From Bufo bufo (lineage: Eukaryota > Chordata > Amphibia > Anura > Bufonidae), in assembly GCF_905171765.1 (NCBI RefSeq), contig NC_053394.1:160403256-160467255 (forward strand): a stretch of 64,000 nt of DNA, read 5' to 3'. The position numbers were made by a program, and so were the translations under genes. Positions 8,897 through 20,480 of the stretch are shown here, piece by piece. The notes below the pieces were generated by a model, which worked only from the letters and a program-made list of their open reading frames with translations, was not told where the DNA came from and did no database searches. Every line of letters starts with the position of its first letter. Positions within the stretch are counted from its first letter, which is position 1.

Positions 8897-11250
8897 GGAT
8901 TGCGTGACACAGGACACAGGGGTCTTAGGGCCCTTTCACACAGAGCTGCTGCAAACCTCTCCTTTCACCTGGGACAAAGTGCATAATGTACTTCGCCACA
9001 TCTCTGGGCGATTTGCACATTGTCCCATGGGGAAGGAGAGGTTTGTCCTATAAAGGTAAAAAAATTAAAATAAATCACAGGTAAGCAAAAAAGTTAATGT
9101 TCCAAAAGTTCAATTAAGTTTATAAAAGTTAATGTTCTGTTTAAAATGTTTATATAAAGTTAATGTTAATAAATTGATTGCATTGCGGCCTGTTTTTGTT
9201 TTGTTTTTTTACCTTCTAGGTGGACCAACCGATGAACCAGCTGCAGCACTGATGTGCATTCTGACAGAAGCATTGCGCTGCTGTCAGATTACACAAAAGT
9301 CGGTGTATGCGGCGCTGCAAGACGAGATTTCTCCTCTGCAGTAAAAAAGATACGTTTGCCGAGGCTTATGAGCTGGGGGGCGGTGTTCATATGCTTTGGC
9401 AAACACTTTGTATGTATATAAAAAAAATAAATTATAATTCCGGAAATGATTTATTCATCCACATCGATTGATGTGAATGGAGAAATCTGGTTTGCCAGGG
9501 CATACGGGCTGAGTGGGTTTGGATGTTGGGCGGAGCTCCTATGTCCTGGCAGACGCCTTTCCCCTCCTTTTTTTTTGCACATTTTTTGGCAGAGATTTTT
9601 TCATCCACATTGATCGATGCGAATGAAGAAATCTGTGCCGTTCATTTTTTTCTTTCATCCCAGAGGCTGAACGAAAAAAAAAAAAATCTCATTACCCGTA
9701 TGCTCACTATAAGAAGAATAGCAGAAACTCCTAATGCTGGCCATACATGTAATGATTGTGGAGACCCTCAAATGCCAGGGCAGTACAAACACCCCACAAA
9801 TGACACCATTTTGGAAAGAAGACACCCCAAGGTATTTCGTGAGAGGCATGGCGAGTTCATGTAAAAAAAAATTTTTGGTCGCAACTTAGTGGAATATGAG
9901 ACTTTGTATGAAAAAAAAACCCAAAAAACATTTTCCGCTAACTTGTGGCAAAAAAAAAAATATTCTAGGAACTCTCCATGCCCCTCACGGAATACCTTGG
10001 GGTGTCTTCTTTCCAAAATGGGTCACATGTGGGGTATTTATACTGCCCTGGCATTTTAGGGGCCCTAAAGCGTGAGAAGAAGTCTGGAATCCAAATGTCT
10101 AAAAATGCCCTCCTAAAAGGTACTCATTGGAATTTGGGCCCCTTTGCGCACCTAGGCTGCAAAAAAGTGTCACACATGTGATATCGCCGTACTCAGGAGA
10201 AGTAGAGCAATGCGTTTTGGGGTGTATTTTTACATATACCCATGCTGGGTGAGAGAAATATCTCTGTAAAATGACAACTTTGTATAAAAAAAATGGGAAA
10301 AGCATTGCCCTACTTCTCCTGAGTACGGCGATACCACATGTGTGACACTCTTTTGCAGCCTAGGTGCGCAAAGGGGCCCAAATTCCAATGAGTATCTTTC
10401 CGATTTCACAGGGCATTTTTTACGCATTTGGATTCCAAACTACTTCTCACGCTTTAGGTCCCCTAAAATACCAGGGCAGTGTAAATACCCCACAAGTGAC
10501 CCCATTTTGGAAAGAAGACCCCCCCAAGGTATTTCGTGAGGGGCATGGCGAGTTCATGTAAAAAAAAATTTTTTGTCACAAGTTAGTGGAATATGAGACT
10601 TTGTAAGAAAATAAAATAATAAAAAATAAAAATAAAATAATAATTTTCCGCTAACTTGTGACAAAAAATAAAAACTTCCATGAACTCACTATGCCCATCA
10701 GCGAATACCTTAGGGTGTCTACTTTCCAAAATGGGGTCATTTGTGGGGAGTTTCTACTGTCTGGGCATTGTAGAATCTCAGGAAACATGACAGGTGCTCA
10801 GAAAGTCAGAGCTGCTACAAAATGCGGAAATTCACATTTTTGTACCATAGTTTGTAAACGCTATAACTTTTGCGCAAACCAATAAATATAGAAACATAGA
10901 AACATACACTTATTGCATTTTTTTTTTTATCAAAGACATGTAGAACAATAAATTTAGAGAAAAATGTATATAGAAATGTAGTTTTATTAGAAAAATTTTA
11001 CAACAGAAAGTGAAAAGTAATTTTTTTGCAAAAATTTCGGTCAATTTTGATTAATATCAAAAAAAGTTAAAATGTCAGCAGCAATGAAATACCACCAAAT
11101 GGAAGCTCTTTTAGTGAGAAGAAAAGGAGGTAAAATTCATTTGGGTGGTAAGTTGTATGACCGAGCAATAAACCGTGAAAGTAGTGTAGTGCAGAATTGT
11201 AAAAAGTGGTCTGGTCATTAAGGGGGTTTAAGCTAGGGGAGCTGAGGTGG
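8897..11250 (+). repeat. piggyBac 3' region with alternating inverted repeats
   Basis: This holds no gene. From about 9760 the same roughly 390-bp module appears in alternating orientation (plus about 9770-9860, minus about 9965-10310, plus about 10310-10560), so the strand can fold into long hairpins. The segment 10640-11250 is the conserved distal tail that ends every copy of this family in the window. Confidence 0.75.
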
Positions 11251-11254
11251 TTAA

Positions 11255-12334
11255 AAGGGGTATGGCGCTATGATACCAATGGAGGGGGCTGTTTGAACTG
11301 TAACCTGAGTTGCTCTTAAACATATTGTTCAGAAGAGGCCATTAATATCTGATCAGCAGTAACTCCATGCCAGAACTACACAGCTCTTTCCACTGTGTAG
11401 TGGTGGAGCTCCTTCCTTCACAATGAACAGAGTTGTGCAGTTCTGGCACCTACTTGAGGAGCTGGATCTTCAACAGAACAGTTGATGTGAGGGACGTTGG
11501 CCCTCTTCCCATCAGTATAGATGGCCAGTCCTGAGGATATGCCATCTATATCAAAATCCTAGAAACTCTTAATGGTCTACTGAGACTGGAAACACATTTT
11601 AAAATAACAAGGTAAATTTGACTACATGGACTACATTAGATGTGAACCATGTTCAGGCTGGTGAGACCACAGTGGATAAATATGAAAAAGGTCTTGTGTA
11701 ATGGGTGGAAATTTAACTGTTTTGCTGCCATTGCTATTTTCACACTTTTGACAAAAACAAATAAAATAGGAATTTGAAAAAATATATATAGTAACATAAT
11801 TTTGTAAAGTAGGCACCTGGAACATTGTAAAAATACCACCTAGCACTGTACACATAAGACACCTTCATGGAATTTTGCTTCAAATATTAACTTTTGTTTA
11901 AAAATTCATGTTATAACTAAAAACATGGGCTCTGGAGATCTCCTCACATAAAGTATACAAATCCCTTTGTGGTCATTTAGTCCTTTCCATTCTTCTGTAC
12001 CTAGGGAAGGATACAATAAAAATCATTCCAAAGTTTTATTTTCCTCTTGGTCTCTCAGATGGGGTGAGTATACTACAACCGCAGTAACAGTCATGTGTTC
12101 ATGGGCTGTTAATATATCTTTACACTTGGTTATATTTTTAGCTTACCATTGCTGAACTCATGAGGAGTTAGCTAAAATCATAAAAGTAAAGATGTTTGTT
12201 GTCCCTGGGGAAAATAACAATAGCAAAGTCTGGGGAACCCTGTTCTAGAAATACAGGTTTAGTAACTGCCAGGAGTCAGTCTGGAACCCTGTCTGCAAAA
12301 CCAAAGTGTCCAACTGTGCAGCTTTAAGACTCTT
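11255..12334. other. Non-coding stretch, no supported gene
   Basis: AT-rich sequence with small inverted motifs of the MITE type (for example around 11330-11560). No exon, transposase fragment or RNA gene could be supported. Open frames are short and overlap on both strands. Confidence 0.5.
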
Positions 12335-12579
12335 GTTAATTTCTAATGATAATTAGTTTTCCCTTAGTCCTAACAGCAGCACAACTGGGGGTATTACTGC
12401 CCCTGTGCACCATCCGGACAGGTGGAACTTTTATTAATTAAATCAAAATAAAGTGATAATTAACCAATTAATTATCACTTTATTTTGATTTAATTAATGC
12501 CCCTATAAAGACCACACACCGTGCAAAATGTAAAGTAATAAACCCACAAAAAAATTAGAGGGAGGTATATACGTGTGCT

Positions 12580-12660
12580 GTTAGGACTAAGCGAAAAAAA
12601 ATTATCATTAGAAATTAACGATTCCCTTACTTCCCAAAAGTAGCACAACTGGGGAAGAAG
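12580..12660 (-). repeat. Internal complementary region of the second DIRS
   Basis: The first half is the reverse complement of the right outer end (12335-12380) with a few differences. The second half pairs loosely with the left outer end near 22930-22969. The two halves meet at an AAC, equivalent to the GTT core, as in the intact copy at 5182-5272. Confidence 0.7.
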
Positions 12661-12689
12661 AGAACCTAGGAAGGAGGGTCTTCCAGCTG

Positions 12690-13530
12690 AACTGAATTCA
12701 AGACAGACCTGCCAAAGGTGGTGTGTTCTGAACTCCGTAAGTCAAGCCTATAATGGCTTACAAATGTAGAGTGGGAACTTGTTGAGGCAGCAGCACAAAT
12801 GTGTTTCAAAGGTACTAGGCACCTCAGCCGTAGATGCAGCTACCGCTCGGGTAGAATGAGCGTGGATAAAAGCAGGGGGTGCCAATCCCTGAGCAACAAA
12901 AGCTTCTCTGATGGCTTCTTTGATCCAACGGCTTAATGTCAGTTTAGAAATGTTAAGACCTTTGTTCCCTCCTGCAAAAAGAATGAAAAAATTCTCGGAT
13001 CTTTGAAAGTCTAGTTCTTTCTATGTATATTCTCATACTTCTGGCAACATCTAGGGCAGGGGTAGGCAACCTCCGGCACTCCAGGTGTTGTGAAACTACA
13101 ACTCCCAGCATGCATACTTGCTCTGCTCTTCTCAAAACTCTCATAGAAATAAATGGAGCATGCTGGGAATTGTAGTTTCACAACAGCTGGAGTGCCGAAG
13201 GTTGCTGATCCCTGATCTAGGGTCTATAAGACCTGCTCTTTTTCCGACACTGGAGACGGATAAAAAACAGGTAAAGAAATGACTTGGTTTAAATTGCTGA
13301 AAGAAGGTACCTTAGGAACAAAGGTAGGGAGAAACCACAGGAGGACTCTATCTGGTAAAAATAGAGTATATGGCGCCACAGCAGCCAAGGCTTGCAATTC
13401 TCCGATTCTCTTTCCTGAGGTAATTGCAAGCAAAAAACAGGTTTTCCAAGATAAGAATTTTAAATCCATGCTCTGAAGGGGCTCAAAGAGGGAGAGCATA
13501 ACCCTCTGAGCATGACTGACAGATCCCATT
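12690..13530 (-). pseudogene. DIRS tyrosine recombinase remnant
   Basis: On the minus strand the catalytic arginine block GKRIGELQAL (about 13400) and a following PYTLFLPDRV segment are readable. A 158-bp hAT MITE (13057-13214) interrupts the gene. Beyond it come the SRWIKEAIREAF and AHSTRAVAAS blocks (about 12840-12940, HxxR pair), then a frame change before SHYRLD with the catalytic tyrosine near 12750. The order and spacing match the recombinase of the intact DIRS copy. It is inactive because of the insertion and frameshift. Confidence 0.85.
13057..13214. mobile_element. hAT-type MITE, 158 bp
   Basis: Bounded by the 8-bp target duplication atctaggg (13049-13056 and 13215-13222) and imperfect inverted ends starting caggg. 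The body is a foldback built around the motif actcccagcatgc. A related copy lies at about 36607-36755. It sits inside the DIRS recombinase remnant and so is younger than that element. Confidence 0.9.
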
Positions 13531-13639
13531 CAGGTATAGGATCCTAGGTTGCAGTCTTTCGGCTCCTTTAGGGAACCTTTTGATTAGAGGGTCCTGAGAA
13601 AAGGGCTTTCCCAAAACAGCAGACAAAGCTGAGGTATGT

Positions 13640-14270
13640 ACCCTTGAGCCTCTTTCACACGGGAGTCCCGGATTTGCTCCGGATGTGTTGTGTGTGCATT
13701 GCGGGAAAACCGCGCGAGTAGCCACGCAATTGCAGTTAGTTTTTTCCGCATTGCACACACGTGAAAAAAAACTTAATGTGGTACCCAGACCCAAACTTCT
13801 TCACTAAAGTTCGAGTTTTGGTTAGGTGTTCTATTCATTTTATTATTTTCCCTTAGAACATGGTCTTAATACAGAATGCTTACTAAAATGTGGATTGAGG
13901 AGTTAGAAAATAAAAATAAATTCCCTCATCCAATTGATCGTGCAGCTGGCATTGTCTTCTTGCTTCTTCTTTCAGGACTTGCAAAAGGACCTATCTTCAT
14001 TCAGCAGAACCTGCGCTGACATCATCAAATGTCCTATTGCAGGTCCTGAAAGAAGAAGCAAGAAGACGATGCCGGCTGCGCGATCAATTGGATAAGGTGA
14101 GTTAATTTTTTTAACCCCTCAATCCACATTTTAGTAAGCATTCTGTATTAAGAATGCTATTATTTTCCCTTATAACAAGAAAATAATACAGTGAATACAC
14201 TTTAATGGGGTTCGGGGTTGCTTTTATTCCTGTCATCTCCTAGCAACCATGCGTGAAAATTGCACCGGAT
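13640..14270. mobile_element. Non-autonomous inserted repeat within the second DIRS
   Basis: This block separates recombinase from RNase H sequence and has no counterpart in the intact DIRS copy. It contains a palindromic section (about 13860-14170) in which two arms around a gaagaagcaagaaga motif face each other. Ends were not fixed to the base. The family is not recognised. Confidence 0.6.
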
Positions 14271-15027
14271 TCGCACCCTGCCAGATGTATTAGGTCCTGC
14301 CTTAGGGGAAGCTTCCAATATTGCCCCTTGCTCATGTGCCTGAGCTGGGTGAACCAAGAACTCTTCGGCCAAAAGGGTATTAAGGCGATCACTGAGGTCT
14401 GGTCTTGCCTGAGTTTCATCAATACTGTTGGTATCATGGAAACTGGAGGGAATACATAGGCCAGCCTGAACCTCCATGGAATGGACAGAGCATCTACCGC
14501 CCAAGGATTGTCCTCCCTGTATAGGGAGCAGAATCTGTCCACCTTGGCGTTGAACCTTGTCGCCATAAGATCTATCTCTGGCATTCCCCACCGTTGCATA
14601 ATCTGATGGAAGACTTCCTGGCTTAGGGACCACTCGCCTGGCACCGGAAGATTTTGACTTAGCGATCCGCCACTACATTGAGAGTTCCTCTGATGTGAAC
14701 TGCGGCTAGGTGGGTAAGGTTCTTCTCTGCCCAAGACAGGATCAATTCCACTTCCTGGAGGAGAGGTTGAGGTCTCGTTCCTCCCTGTCTGTTTATGTAG
14801 AATACTGTCGTCATATTGTCCGAGCGAACTCTTACTGCCTTGCCCTGGACTTGAGGCGCGAAGTCTAGAAGCGCCAACCGGACCTCTTTTAAGTTTGATG
14901 ACATTTGGCTCTCTTGGGGAGTCCAAGTACCCTGTACTGGAACTTCTTCCAGATGGGCTCCCCAACCTAGAAGGGATGTATCTGTGTTCAACATGAGCCA
15001 CCGGGGTGGAAACAAAGGACCTCCCAT
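14240..15027 (-). pseudogene. DIRS RNase H and C-terminal domain remnant
   Basis: On the minus strand an RNase H domain runs NTDTSLLGWGAHLEE (about 14980), SSNLKEVRLAL, VRSDNMTTVFYINRQGGT and AAVHIRGTLNVVADR (about 14670). It is followed, one frame over, by the DIRS-specific tail with PEIDLMATRFNAKVDRFCS and YVFPPVSMIP (about 14440). These blocks line up with the RNase H and tail of the intact copy at 2284-4146. The frame change near 14660 breaks it. Confidence 0.85.
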
Positions 15028-15091
15028 CTTTCAGCTGCTTCCACCACCTGAGGGAGCGGCGTACCCGAAGAGACAGGGAGCATTTCTTGTC

Positions 15092-15930
15092 TCACCCAGT
15101 AGGGTTGCGGTTCCACAGGCCCAACACTTCTGACTGAAGAGGGTGCAAGTGTGCTAGGGCCCAAGGGACTGCCTCTGCAGTTGCTGACATGTGGCCCAAC
15201 ATCTTCATCAAGGTTCTGATGGAAACCACGTGGGGGACCATCAGAAACACTGCGGCTCTGATTACTTTCTGGCGTCTCTCCGGAGTGAGGGAGAGAGACT
15301 CCTCTCGGATGACTATTATGAACCCCAAGAATCTTCTTGATGTTGCTGATACGATCTCAGATTTTTTCCAATCTATTATCCAGCCTAAATGCTGGAGAAA
15401 AGTAAGAGCCCGATGAACATTGTTCTGAAACATATCTAGAGACACGGCTTTTAGTAGCCAGTCGTCTAGATAAGGAATCATTTCTAAACCCCCTAGCCTC
15501 AAGGCTGCCACTATAGCGACCACAACCTTTGTGAAGGTGTGGGGGACAGAAGAGATTCCAAAGGGCAGGACAGCAAACTGAAAATGTCTGACAGTGCCCC
15601 TGAGAGAGACAGCAATCCGTAGGTATCTTCTATGATCTGGATGAACGGGTACATGAAGATATGCATTCTTGAGGTCTATGTTGACCATGAGATCCCCTGG
15701 TTGCAGAACCTGTATGACCGAGCGAATGGTCTCCATTCTGAACCACTTTTGGGTTATAAAACGATTCAGGTAACGGAGATCTATTATCATTCCCTAGCTC
15801 CCGTCCGGCTTGGGTACAAGAAATACGGGGGAATACACTACGGATCCTTTCTCTGCAGAGGGCACTTCCTCTCGCGCTTCCTTTTGTAGGTAAAGAAGGA
15901 TGGATTGTTCTAAGCATGCCTGTTTTACAG
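15092..15930 (-). pseudogene. DIRS reverse transcriptase remnant
   Basis: The minus strand encodes SPVFLVPKPDG near 15810, then IIDLRYLNRFITQKWF, a catalytic aspartate in NIDLKNAYLHVPVHP, LPFGISSVPHTFTK and the second catalytic pair in IPYLDDWLL (about 15470), followed by the thumb region to about 15100. The section 15092-15790 is open without a stop. Upstream sequence needs a frame change. A large insertion starting near 16104 separates it from gag. Confidence 0.87.
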
Positions 15931-16103
15931 GAGAGAGGGGTGAGGTCCTCATGAACCTTGAAGGAGGAGGAGCTAAAAAGCTTATTCTGTACCCCTCTCA
16001 TAACTTGAAGGACCCACTGGTCCGAAATACTGTGTTCCCAATTTTTTGGGAAATGGCGGAGACGTCCGCCTACAGGAGTGAACAAGATGGGGGGAATAAG
16101 AAG

Positions 16104-17570
16104 TGTCACGACCACCCCCGTTTAAATCAGACTTATGACCGCCAGAACACCCCAGCGGGGAGAAAAGCCCAACCGAGGGTGGACCGTGACAGGGGGGAGA
16201 TACAGAATTACCCAAACAGTCAATTCGGGACCCCCCCTTATTTTCTGCTGCCACCACGTTCGTTAGTGAACGACTCTGTAATTGTAGGGATAGGGATTCG
16301 GACCACTCACAGATCAGCCCCGGTACCACGTTACAAGCTAACGCCAATCGAGTCATAAAACAGTTATGTCTCTAATACCAGTCAACTATAAAACAGGTAG
16401 GTCTCTTTAAGACGTAAGCACTTTGTTGCAGTGTGGCTTAGAGCGATAAGAGAGAGACAATTTAAAAGATATAAAAATATATTTTACTTTAAAGGGGTAT
16501 TCTCATCTTAATGATCACTGTTAAATCTGTTAATGATTTGACCGTGATCATTTTTCTAAATACATGTTATTACCCAATTCCCACCCTTTTTTAGAAAATA
16601 AGTCCCCTCTTACCTGATGTTGTCTTTGGTCTCCCCTGGTTACGGCCACCTCTCCTGTCGAATCCCGCCGGGCCGCGCTTGCGCAGAAGACTGAAGATTC
16701 TCTCCCAGCCAGGCCGCGCAATGTCCTGAACGCGCACGCCGCCGCGCATGCGCCATGATGACTTCTTCCTGGCCAGTATAGTACAGAGCCACGAACGCGC
16801 ACGCCGGCTCTGTACTATATAGGCTAGGAATAAGTCACCATGGGGCATGCGAGGCGGCGTGCGCGTTCAAGACATTGTTGGGAAGCATGTGGAAAATAAA
16901 CAGGGATAAAAAGATAAATTACTATCTTGGATTTTGCTCCAGGCACAAAACTTACGTTCCAACGGACAGCCTATCGGCGATGTGACCACAGGGCAAAAAG
17001 CTCTCCTCTCCCATTGCGCACAGACTTTTATGCCCCATTTTGTGGGAGGGTAAGGGGGGTTGGCCCAGCCAATCGCAGGCCAAGGGCTGCATGGTGGGTG
17101 TTCCTGAAGGAGGGTTTGGGAGGGCTTGTTCACCTCTCCCTGCTGCTGGCCAGGCCAGTTTTCCCTAATTTTACAAAAAATGGCCCATAACTTTGCCGGC
17201 GTAATAAATAAGAAAAATCGGGCGCTTGTGCTGGGTCCCCCATGAATTTATGGATGATTCCATGGGTGACACCACACCTCTCTCCCCCTTAGGTGACTAG
17301 TAACCCATTTCCTAGTCTGGAAAGACCCCAGAGCTGCCAAATTTGGACTCTCCCGGTTCCTCTGGGTGAGAGGTGCATTTTGAGCGTACCTACATTTTTG
17401 TGTCATAAATCCATATAGCCCAAATATGCTTTTTAGGGTTCTCAGAGCACGGTTCACATGTCTCTGTCCGAAGCTGTCCGAGGTGTGAGGTGATCTCAGC
17501 AGGGGGTCAGTCAACCGGATTCTACTCATAAAACATTTTATGAATAAGATCGGACGGGGACGTGACATCG
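16104..17570. mobile_element. Composite insertion between RT and gag of the second DIRS
   Basis: Bounded by imperfect inverted ends of the type gtcacg-cc-ccc, at about 16104 and about 17570. It contains no gene. A GC-rich segment at about 16490-16880 with repeated gcgcacgcc motifs on both strands looks like a further nested MITE. Target duplication could not be fixed with certainty (a short aagaa occurs on both sides). Confidence 0.55.
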
Positions 17571-17589
17571 CATCACAAGAAGGTCTACA

Positions 17590-18760
17590 ATAAGACCTGC
17601 CAGGGGAGTAGAATTCTTCTCTCTATGGTCCTGGGTGCGAGGATTTCCTCTGCCGCGAGAGCCTTGTATTCTGCGGGATCTATGGTAGGATTGGGATCTG
17701 GATCCCCTAAACTGCCTACCTCTCCCCCTAGAGGATTACTGAGGGAGACACATTCCTTTTTTTTTGTTATCAGAGAGTCCCTCCATAATCCTAACCAGTT
17801 AGGACCCAAACAGTCTCCCTGGTTCGTAAGGGAGACCACAGAGATTGTACTTAGAGGCATTGTCTGCCTTCCAGGGTCTGAGCCAGAGGGGCCTCCTACT
17901 GGCCACAGAAAGAGCCATCGACTTTGAAGCCGGCTTAAGCTGTTGAGATGCTGCCTCACTCAAAAAATCCGCTCCCAAAAGAGCAGACCTGAACTGAGAA
18001 CTGTAATCAGTTCTAGCAACGCCAGAGTCTATATCTGTTTGAATTTCCAGGAGCTTCTTCCTGAGAAAATTAGCAACCTCCGAGGAAGCAACTGCAACTG
18101 AAGTGGAGGCGGATGCTGCAGAATAGCTTCTTCTTAAAGTGCATTCAACTCTTCTATCCAGTGGATCCTGGAGATTAGAACCTTCCTCAAAGGGAACCAC
18201 AGTGTGTCTTGACAGCTTGGATATGGCTAAATCCACCTTGGGAGGAGGACTCAATTGGTCCAGTTGACTGTGGACTAGGGGATATAATGTTTTAAACCTT
18301 TTAGATATTACCGGTCCCTTTTCTGGATGCTTCCATTCAGTTGTCATCAAACTTCTGAGCGACTCTTCCACTTTGAAGGCCCTAGGCCCCCTAGAGGTGG
18401 CTGTAGAAGCTTCCCCTTGATCAACATCCTGGTCCCTTGACCTGATGGATCTCAATAGTCACTGAACTTTTTCCACCGGGAAAATCTGGGTGGTAGTGTC
18501 CTCATCTTCCTCACTATCTGAAGCTGAGAAATGGGCTTCATCAACAATCATCAGGTCTTCTCCAAAAAAAACGAAGATCTCCTAGGAGAACTATGTCTAG
18601 GCCTTTTCTGGGCTAATGCATCAGTTATGGACTTGCCCACGAAGTCCTTCACACGGGTTATCATGTTCAGAGAATGGGGCTCAGGATCTGGAGGGGACGA
18701 CAACTCTAACATTTGCTATAAATATAGTCGTCAGGCAGGAAAGTGCTACAGCCCCAACAT
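17590..18760 (-). pseudogene. DIRS gag remnant
   Basis: The clearest part is an open minus-strand segment at 17799-18455. It contains a helical region with SKLSRHTVVPFEEGSNLQDPLDRRVE, equivalent to the KTSIPFEDSSQLKDPMDRK region of the intact DIRS gag. It ends in LCGLPYEPGRLFG, equivalent to LCAIPFTGSYLFG. Upstream acidic sequence extends to about 18760 in another frame. The order matches the gag of the copy at 817-2255. Confidence 0.8.
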
Positions 18761-19189
18761 GTCAGGTGCCTGCATTTGGACTTCCGTCCCGAAGAGGGCA
18801 CTTCCCCCGAGCCCGGAGAAGACATTTGAAAACAATTCAGAAAAAAGAAAATAGTGGATAGCAGCAGCAGCTGAGGCGGCTGGAGAATTAGCAGGTAGCA
18901 TCAACTGTGTCAGCACTATGGCATCAGCAACTCTCAGAACAATGAGTGAACGGAGAGACAGCTGAAGAAGAATGAGCTTCTTAAATAGCAGAGAGGGGAG
19001 GAGAATCTTCCGCCTCACTCTGACCTCATAGAGCTCTACTCCACAGAGAAAAAAGGAGAAAAGAAAAACTGTCCAGGGGAAGCTCAAAGTAGAATCACAG
19101 AAAACCACCAATTTTATGTCAGGGACAGGGGCGTAGCTAGAAATGCATGGGCCCCATAGCAAAAAAAAATTATGGCCCCCCCCCCCCCC

Positions 19190-19490
19190 CGTGCCATCCA
19201 CAGATCCCCCTCCCCTAAATAGTGCCATCCACAGATCCCCCTCCCCTAAACAGTGCCATCCACAGATCCCTCTCCCCTAAACAGTGCCATCCACAGATCC
19301 CCCTCCCCTAAATAGTGCCATCAACAGATCCCCCCCTCCCCTAAATAGTGCCATACACAGATCCCCCTCCCCTAAATAGTGCCATCCACAGATCCATCTC
19401 CCCTAAATAGTGCCATCCACAGATCCCCCTCCCCTAAATAGTGCCATCCACAGATCCCCCTACCCTAAACAGTGCCATCCACAGTATCAG
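19190..19490. repeat. 31-bp minisatellite
   Basis: About nine head-to-tail copies of a unit containing gtgccatccacagatcccc and cctcccctaaata, with copy-to-copy substitutions. It is followed by C-rich, looser repeats to about 19630. It lies inside the hAT-type element and has no coding potential that could be supported. Confidence 0.85.
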
Positions 19491-19770
19491 GTGCCTTCCC
19501 CCCCATGTGCCAGTCAGTATCAGGTAACAAACCCCCTACCCCCCCCCCCCCCCAGGTGCCAGTATCATGTCAGGCAGGTACCAACCCCCCTCCCCCCATG
19601 TGCCAGTATCAAGTGCCCCCCGCTCCCCCATGGCAGTAACAGTCGGGTATTAAAAAAAATAAAATAAACACTTCTACTTACCTCCATGTCAGCGATGTGA
19701 TGCCGCCTCTTCCTGTGTCCCGCCCCGTATGTCCATATATGGAGTCAGTGCTTGTATTTCAGAAAAGGTT

Positions 19771-19845
19771 TCTGCTGGGATTCGAACCCACGACCTTCTG
19801 TATCAGAGGCACAGCACCTAACCACAAGACCATAAGAGCAGCCTT
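19771..19845 (-). other. tRNA-like sequence, possible SINE head
   Basis: On the minus strand the sequence has an A-box-like ggttaggtgc and a perfect RNA polymerase III B box, gggttcgaatcc, at tRNA spacing with a plausible T arm. The anticodon arm does not fold convincingly and no terminator run of T was found directly after it. It is more likely a tRNA-derived repeat than a working tRNA gene. A partner lies in the opposite orientation at 20086-20155. Confidence 0.5.
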
Positions 19846-20085
19846 GCTGCTGACTGAAAAATTATGAGACTTCTACTGTTATAGCTGGCTAAGTATACAT
19901 CTATACACATGACAGCTGCTCATATATCGAGATATAGCAGAGCTGAGTGTGCTGGGATAGCTGTCATATAGAGATATAGCAGTGCTGGGTGTGTTGGGGC
20001 AGCTGTCATATGTATAGATGTACACTTAGCCAGCTATAACAGTAGAAGTGTCAAATTTTTTCAATCAGTTGCAATGCCTCCTTTA

Positions 20086-20155
20086 TGGTTGTGAGGATAA
20101 ATGCTTTGCCTCTGATACACTCATACATTGGAGGTTGTGGGTTCGAATCCCAGAC
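20086..20155 (+). other. tRNA-like sequence, inverted partner
   Basis: Plus-strand copy with the same gggttcgaatccca B box and the shared internal motif tgcctctgataca. Together with 19771-19845 it forms arms of a palindrome of about 430 bp, spaced by ctagccagc and atatagcag motifs. The A box is degenerate. Interpretation as a SINE-derived pair is inference. Confidence 0.45.
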
Positions 20156-20480
20156 ACATCAAGAGACTTTAATACAGTAAGATTAGATCACATTAGCGAG
20201 GGGGCCTGAACATTAAGACTGCTGCTGTGAAGGGGGCCCTGAACAGTAAGACATTGATATTTAACCAACTTGAAAATAAACTGTCGGGCCCGAAGCAGCT
20301 GCTTCCCCGGTAGTTACGCCACCTCCTGGCTGCCTGTGTGTAGTGTCTGTGTGTTAATAAAAAAAATAAAAAAATAAAAAAATAAAATGAATGCGGTCGG
20401 ACGGGCCCTCAGTGGCGTAGGGCCCCATAGCCACTGCTATGGCGATCCCTACGCCACTGGTCAGTGAATTAAAATAGTAA

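Larger units (their letters stand above)
6212..11250 (+). mobile_element. piggyBac-family transposon
   Basis: Flanked by TTAA at 6208-6211 and 11251-11254, the target duplication specific to piggyBac. The 5' end carries an inverted hairpin (cctcctcccgaccgcc and its partner) and the 3' end reads ctgaggtgg just before TTAA. The transposase relic occupies about 6997-8896. The remaining 2.3 kb of 3' sequence consists of alternating inverted repeats (about 9760-10660) and an AT-rich tail shared with non-autonomous copies at 27561-29025, 43958-47367 and 47944-48730. Confidence 0.88.
19126..20459. mobile_element. hAT-type non-autonomous transposon
   Basis: Starts with caggggcgtagcta and ends with the inverse of cagtggcgtaggga. 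It is flanked by near-identical 8-bp copies gtcaggga (19118-19125) and gtcagtga (20460-20467). It contains a 31-bp minisatellite at about 19190-19490 and an inverted pair of tRNA-like sequences at about 19771-19845 and 20086-20155. It sits in the 5' part of the second DIRS element. Confidence 0.85.

Noticed and set aside
16548..16848. GC-rich minus-strand frames of about 85 codons
   Set aside because: They lie in a foldback segment with repeated gcgcacgcc motifs, in overlapping frames, and have no recognisable domain.
19410..19667. Proline-rich 85-codon frame
   Set aside because: It is produced by the C-rich minisatellite inside a non-autonomous hAT element.
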